From Mesaphorura yosii (taxonomy: Eukaryota; Arthropoda; Collembola; Poduromorpha; Tullbergiidae), in contig WIXG01000052.1 in the NCBI GenBank assembly GCA_009869945.1, positions 62,001 to 126,000 of the forward strand: a stretch of 64,000 nucleotides of DNA, in the 5' to 3' direction. Below, piece after piece: positions 60,571 to 64,000 of the stretch. A program made the position numbers and the translations under genes. Every line of letters begins with the position of its first letter. Position 1 is the first letter of the stretch. Under the pieces are notes generated by a model. That model was not told the DNA's origin. It ran no database searches and saw nothing but the letters and a program-made list of their open reading frames with translations.

Positions 60571-63297
60571 TCATTTGCAGAATTCGACGACCAAGGAGGC
60601 AAACATAAGCGAGCTGATGAGCATGATGAAATCTGAAATGAGAAAAGTATAGCGTAGTTAGCGTCGATAGAGACAAAATTGTGGCGCTGTGCCGTGTGTA
60701 GCTTTGTGCCATATGTTCAGCACGGTAATTGGAACTTTCTCCGCCTTGCTTGAGGCCTGTTGCTAAATCTAATGACGAAAACTTGTTAAGCCCGGAAACA
60801 TGGTCTTCCTCGGCTTACTTTTCATGTCCTTAGTCTGGGTTCGGTATTTATTGACTTGTTTAATATATGATTTTGGACGCGAGCCATAAATATAAATTGA
60901 GGAGAAAGTCATTCACATGCTTTCCGTGTGATTACGAGCTAGGTAAGGACATTCTTCCACGGTCATGCCGCCCACCACACGCAGGGACACGACCGAGAAG
61001 GAATTATTGAGGTTAAAAGTATTCTTCACGTGCAAACTGCAAACGGGCATAAGTACGCGCGCGAAGAGAACGATACGTGGCTCGTGTGTTATTGAGGAAA
61101 TGGGAAATGATTAATGGACTTTCATTCACTTCTCCCTGTGCCGCCGGTAGTATCAAGTTGTTGCTTATTACACGCTGGTGACTGACTGATATATTTTCGC
61201 GGTTGGTTACCTTTTAGATTTCACCAACCTACCTTTTCTACTCTGCCGGCATTTAATCACATTACTGCTGCCGCTGCTGCTGCCCGACCAGTCATCAAAT
61301 GACTCTCCATCGTCGCCTCCGCCCGCATCGCCATGGCCTCGTCTGCTGGATTTTGATTTTGATCGGTGGTGTTCAGATTTATCTACTGCATTCATACTTG
61401 ACTGATAACCCGTGCCTGTGAAAGCGAGAGAAAAGCGTGAGAGCGAATTAATTTTGTTCCCTGTATTCAGATACGAGTAGCGAGAGCAAATTGGCTTATG
61501 AGAGCAGTATCATGGAGGATTGAAAACTTATTGTGTAGGCTCAAGATGAATATTTTTGTCTAGAATGAAATTTCTAGCACGTGCTTTCATTTTATGACTG
61601 GAAACCGCACACAATTATAAATGCAGGCGCACACTAGCCTGATAGGAAGAATGCCTTGCATTGCCTTTATGGAGATTGAGATGCTGAACACAACCAAATG
61701 CACGAAGCATGTAAGCATGCTGAGTGAGAATCTCAAACCACGGCCCGGTTAGGAGAAATTAGAGAAAGGCTGGAAGTTGGTGTGAGTTTGTGGTTTCCCA
61801 TTCAATTAAATGTGAAATAACAAGTTAAACATCTGCCGCCCAAAACACAAGTCATTACCGCATGCACCAGTTTGATGGCTCTATGTACAGGAAACCATGC
61901 TGCTTGAAATGGCAAGGAGTAACGTAAATGTCGGATAGTGTACGGCAGTAAAATTGAAATAAAATGAATATGAGTAAAATTAAGGGTTCATTCGATACCG
62001 GAGAAATGTTTGCAATGCTCTATTTTCAAAAAAAAACCTTTAACAGCATGGTGTTGCACGAACTTCACATGAATGTCTTCCTTTTTCTGTACCATGCAGG
62101 ACAATACATGGGATTTGTATTACGTGAGAATTGAAAATTGTAAACCCTGCCTTCAATTAGTGAAGCTTTTACCTGTCTCTGTAAAGCCAATTGCTAAAGA
62201 GCTGGGGTTGCGTTCTCCGTTCTTATCTCTTTGATCTGGAATGAGGAGACAAAACCTTGATTACATACAATCCGTCATCTTCAAATAGGAACAAACATTG
62301 CCGACATCAGCGAGCATGATTTATTAAAAGCTGATAACTTGTGGCATTTAATTCAGGTTTTCAATTATCAAAGTCTTCAAACCTGACACAAAGGGCGAGC
62401 AAACTCAAAACATGAACAGGAATACGAACGGAGAAAGTCTGGGCACAGCTTTAACACAAAGAAAATTGGGAGAAGGGGTTCGTCATAAAAGTAAGCAGCG
62501 CAGCGCACAAGTTCATTCACTCTCGCATTTAGTGTGTTGTCAAATATGATTTTCCTTCGGGAAAATCCACGTTGTTATTTCACTCAGCAACTCAGCGACA
62601 GATTTACCAAAGAACTCCAACACGACGCGAGGCCAGAGAGAATTTCTGATGAGAAAGTCAAAGTGACAACACAAAAGACTGATGACATATTTTATATAAA
62701 TACGATGGATTTGAAATGCTTTGCAGTGACTGTGTACAATGTCGGGTTATTTTTTAGAAATGCTACAAAACGTGCACTGCTCTACAACGACAACGGAGAG
62801 AACGACATTAACCTAATAATAGATTTCATATTGCATTAAGACATACCTTTGGGTTTCCTGTGTCCCGGTCGTGGAGTTGTTGTCGGAGCGGGCGTTGTCG
62901 TTGGCGCTGGCGTGGCTGTGCACCGACAATAAATGAGCATTTCATTGTCGACTCCGCGTCTTTTTATTTATAAGAGGGCCATAAAAGTTGAAACATTGCT
63001 TACCGTAGAGTTTGATTGACCCTTCCGTCTCTCCGCGTGGATTCTTAGCCATGCACTTGTAAATCCCGAAATCCTGCGGCTCCAACTGCACGATAGTCAG
63101 TCTCATGATGGTTTTGTAGAAGGGAGATGAGACCTTGTTTTCCGTGCGATACTTTTTGCTCTCGTGAATCATGTTTCCATCTTCAAGTGCCCAGTAATTT
63201 AATGAAATTGGGTGAGCTTCCGTCTCGCATTCGAGAGTGACAGTGTAGCCAGGCGGGGAGCCAATTAGCTGGTGCTGAATCCAAACCATCGGTGGAA
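60571..63297 (-). CDS. DIP/lachesin-type Ig cell-adhesion protein, 3' half (partial)
   Basis: DIPs and lachesins are GPI-linked neuronal surface proteins with three Ig domains; DIPs pair with Dpr proteins in synaptic targeting. Exons (minus): 63297-63004, 62915-62847, 62235-62173, 61415-61233, 60632-60571. The first encodes Ig3: it opens VPPMVWIQHQLIGSPPG, has Cys in TLECETEAH and YKCMAKN, the core Trp in NYWALEDG, and ends GSIKLY. Then come a Thr/Pro linker (PTTTPAPTTTPRPGH), a short exon, and a Ser/Gly/basic exon. The last exon encodes a hydrophobic tail, DFIMLISSLMFASLVVEFCK, suited to a GPI signal. All junctions share phase 1. Signal peptide, Ig1 and Ig2 lie beyond 64000. A second donor at 61210 would change the tail. 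Confidence 0.85.
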
Positions 63298-64000
63298 CTA
63301 TAAAACAAGAAAAGACAGTGTAAGAGAATGCAATTATTTGTGCATTGCATCGAACTTACATTAAATCTAAGGAATGTGCAGCCTACACAATTTTAGCGAG
63401 TTGCATTCACTGTCATTTGAGTCTATGTCAATGCAATTTCCCACAGAGTTTAAGAGAATACTATCAGATATAAAAATGGAAAGTGGAATGCGGCAGGACA
63501 TGAAATGTCATTCTTTCGCTCATGCCGAAGCCTTGCCCGCGGCTCGACACAGACGAAATTCTATTTCCTCAAAAATTCCTTTTCCTTTTCTTTCAATAAT
63601 TCTTTCCCTGGCTTTCGAATACTTTTGCTTCTGTCGTGCAATTTTCTCTTTCGCTCTTGTTCGACGTAAATAACATGAACAACAAATATTTTGCCTTGCG
63701 CTTTCACAATACTGCGTTTTGTAGAGAAAGATAGCATAAACCAATGCCATTGCCATCGACTTCTTATCTGCCTCACATTACAATGTGACTCAAAATGTTC
63801 GACATCTTTTTCCTGTGTAGTCAAGTTTTATTCGCCGACATTATGACCGTCGTTGTCATTCGTGCTTATCTTTATGTCGTTGCCATTCTTATGCAGGAGG
63901 GACGTTGCAAATTCTTGCACATTCGACAACACTTTATCTTGTACATGCGGCAATGCAACCGAGTAGAATGAAATTGTTCCGAATATTTTTGATTATGGTT
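63298..64000 (-). other. intron of the Ig adhesion gene
   Basis: The Ig3 exon begins at 63297 after an acceptor (TTTATAG on the minus strand) and no upstream Ig exon is seen before the window end, so this stretch is most simply intron. Frames here are short and unrecognised. Confidence 0.6.

Noticed and set aside
1..64000. Prokaryotic-type features (CRISPR array, operons, phage or integrative elements), tRNA and rRNA genes
   Set aside because: No regular spacer-repeat pattern, no operon-like tandem frames, and no cloverleaf with matching A and B boxes were seen. The gene structure is plainly eukaryotic.

Overview
This is animal nuclear DNA, about 40% GC by eye. Genes carry short GT-AG introns (mostly 60-125 bp), lie on both strands and include metazoan families: MEX3, CNOT7, TBC1D15, ACADM, CHAF1B, ZnT5, TMEM177, a receptor tyrosine phosphatase, CFAP161, an SLC5 transporter and a DIP/lachesin-type Ig protein. 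The last is typical of arthropods and relatives, so I infer an arthropod or close ecdysozoan; I cannot name the species. Exon models were built by hand from splice sites, homology and reading phase; every complete model sums to a whole number of codons.

Layout. 1-9.9 kb has no supported gene and may be intron 1 of mex3. At 9.9-12.5 kb a MEX3 first exon (minus) lies head to head with a CAF1/CNOT7 deadenylase (plus). TBC1D15 (13.4-16.7 kb, plus) converges on two tandem minus-strand medium-chain acyl-CoA dehydrogenase paralogs (17.1-21.9 kb). CHAF1B (23.0-26.2 kb, plus) converges on a ZnT5-like gene (26.4-29.2 kb, minus). A 738-bp foldback element with long inverted repeats sits directly at the ZnT5 5' end, followed by TMEM177 (30.8-32.3 kb, plus) and an unrecognised nuclear-type protein gene (33.1-34.8 kb, plus). 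A gene-poor stretch of about 12.5 kb follows. Then come a single-domain receptor tyrosine phosphatase with a very long ectodomain exon (47.4-52.8 kb), CFAP161 (53.5-55.6 kb) and an SLC5A8-like transporter (56.0-58.7 kb), all plus. The window ends with the 3' half of a DIP/lachesin-type adhesion gene (60.6-63.3 kb, minus).

The genes are mostly housekeeping or neuronal and do not form one pathway. The one striking functional neighbourhood is MEX3 beside CNOT7: a mRNA-binding regulator and the deadenylase that human MEX3C is known to engage. I found no convincing wholly new multi-gene system. The best leads are a ZnT5 homolog that has lost all four zinc-coordinating residues and its His-rich loop, a possible frame-switching alternative donor in the Ig gene that would toggle GPI anchoring, the foldback element, a WPE-type phosphatase with His-rich ectodomain segments, and the MEX3-CNOT7 divergent pair.
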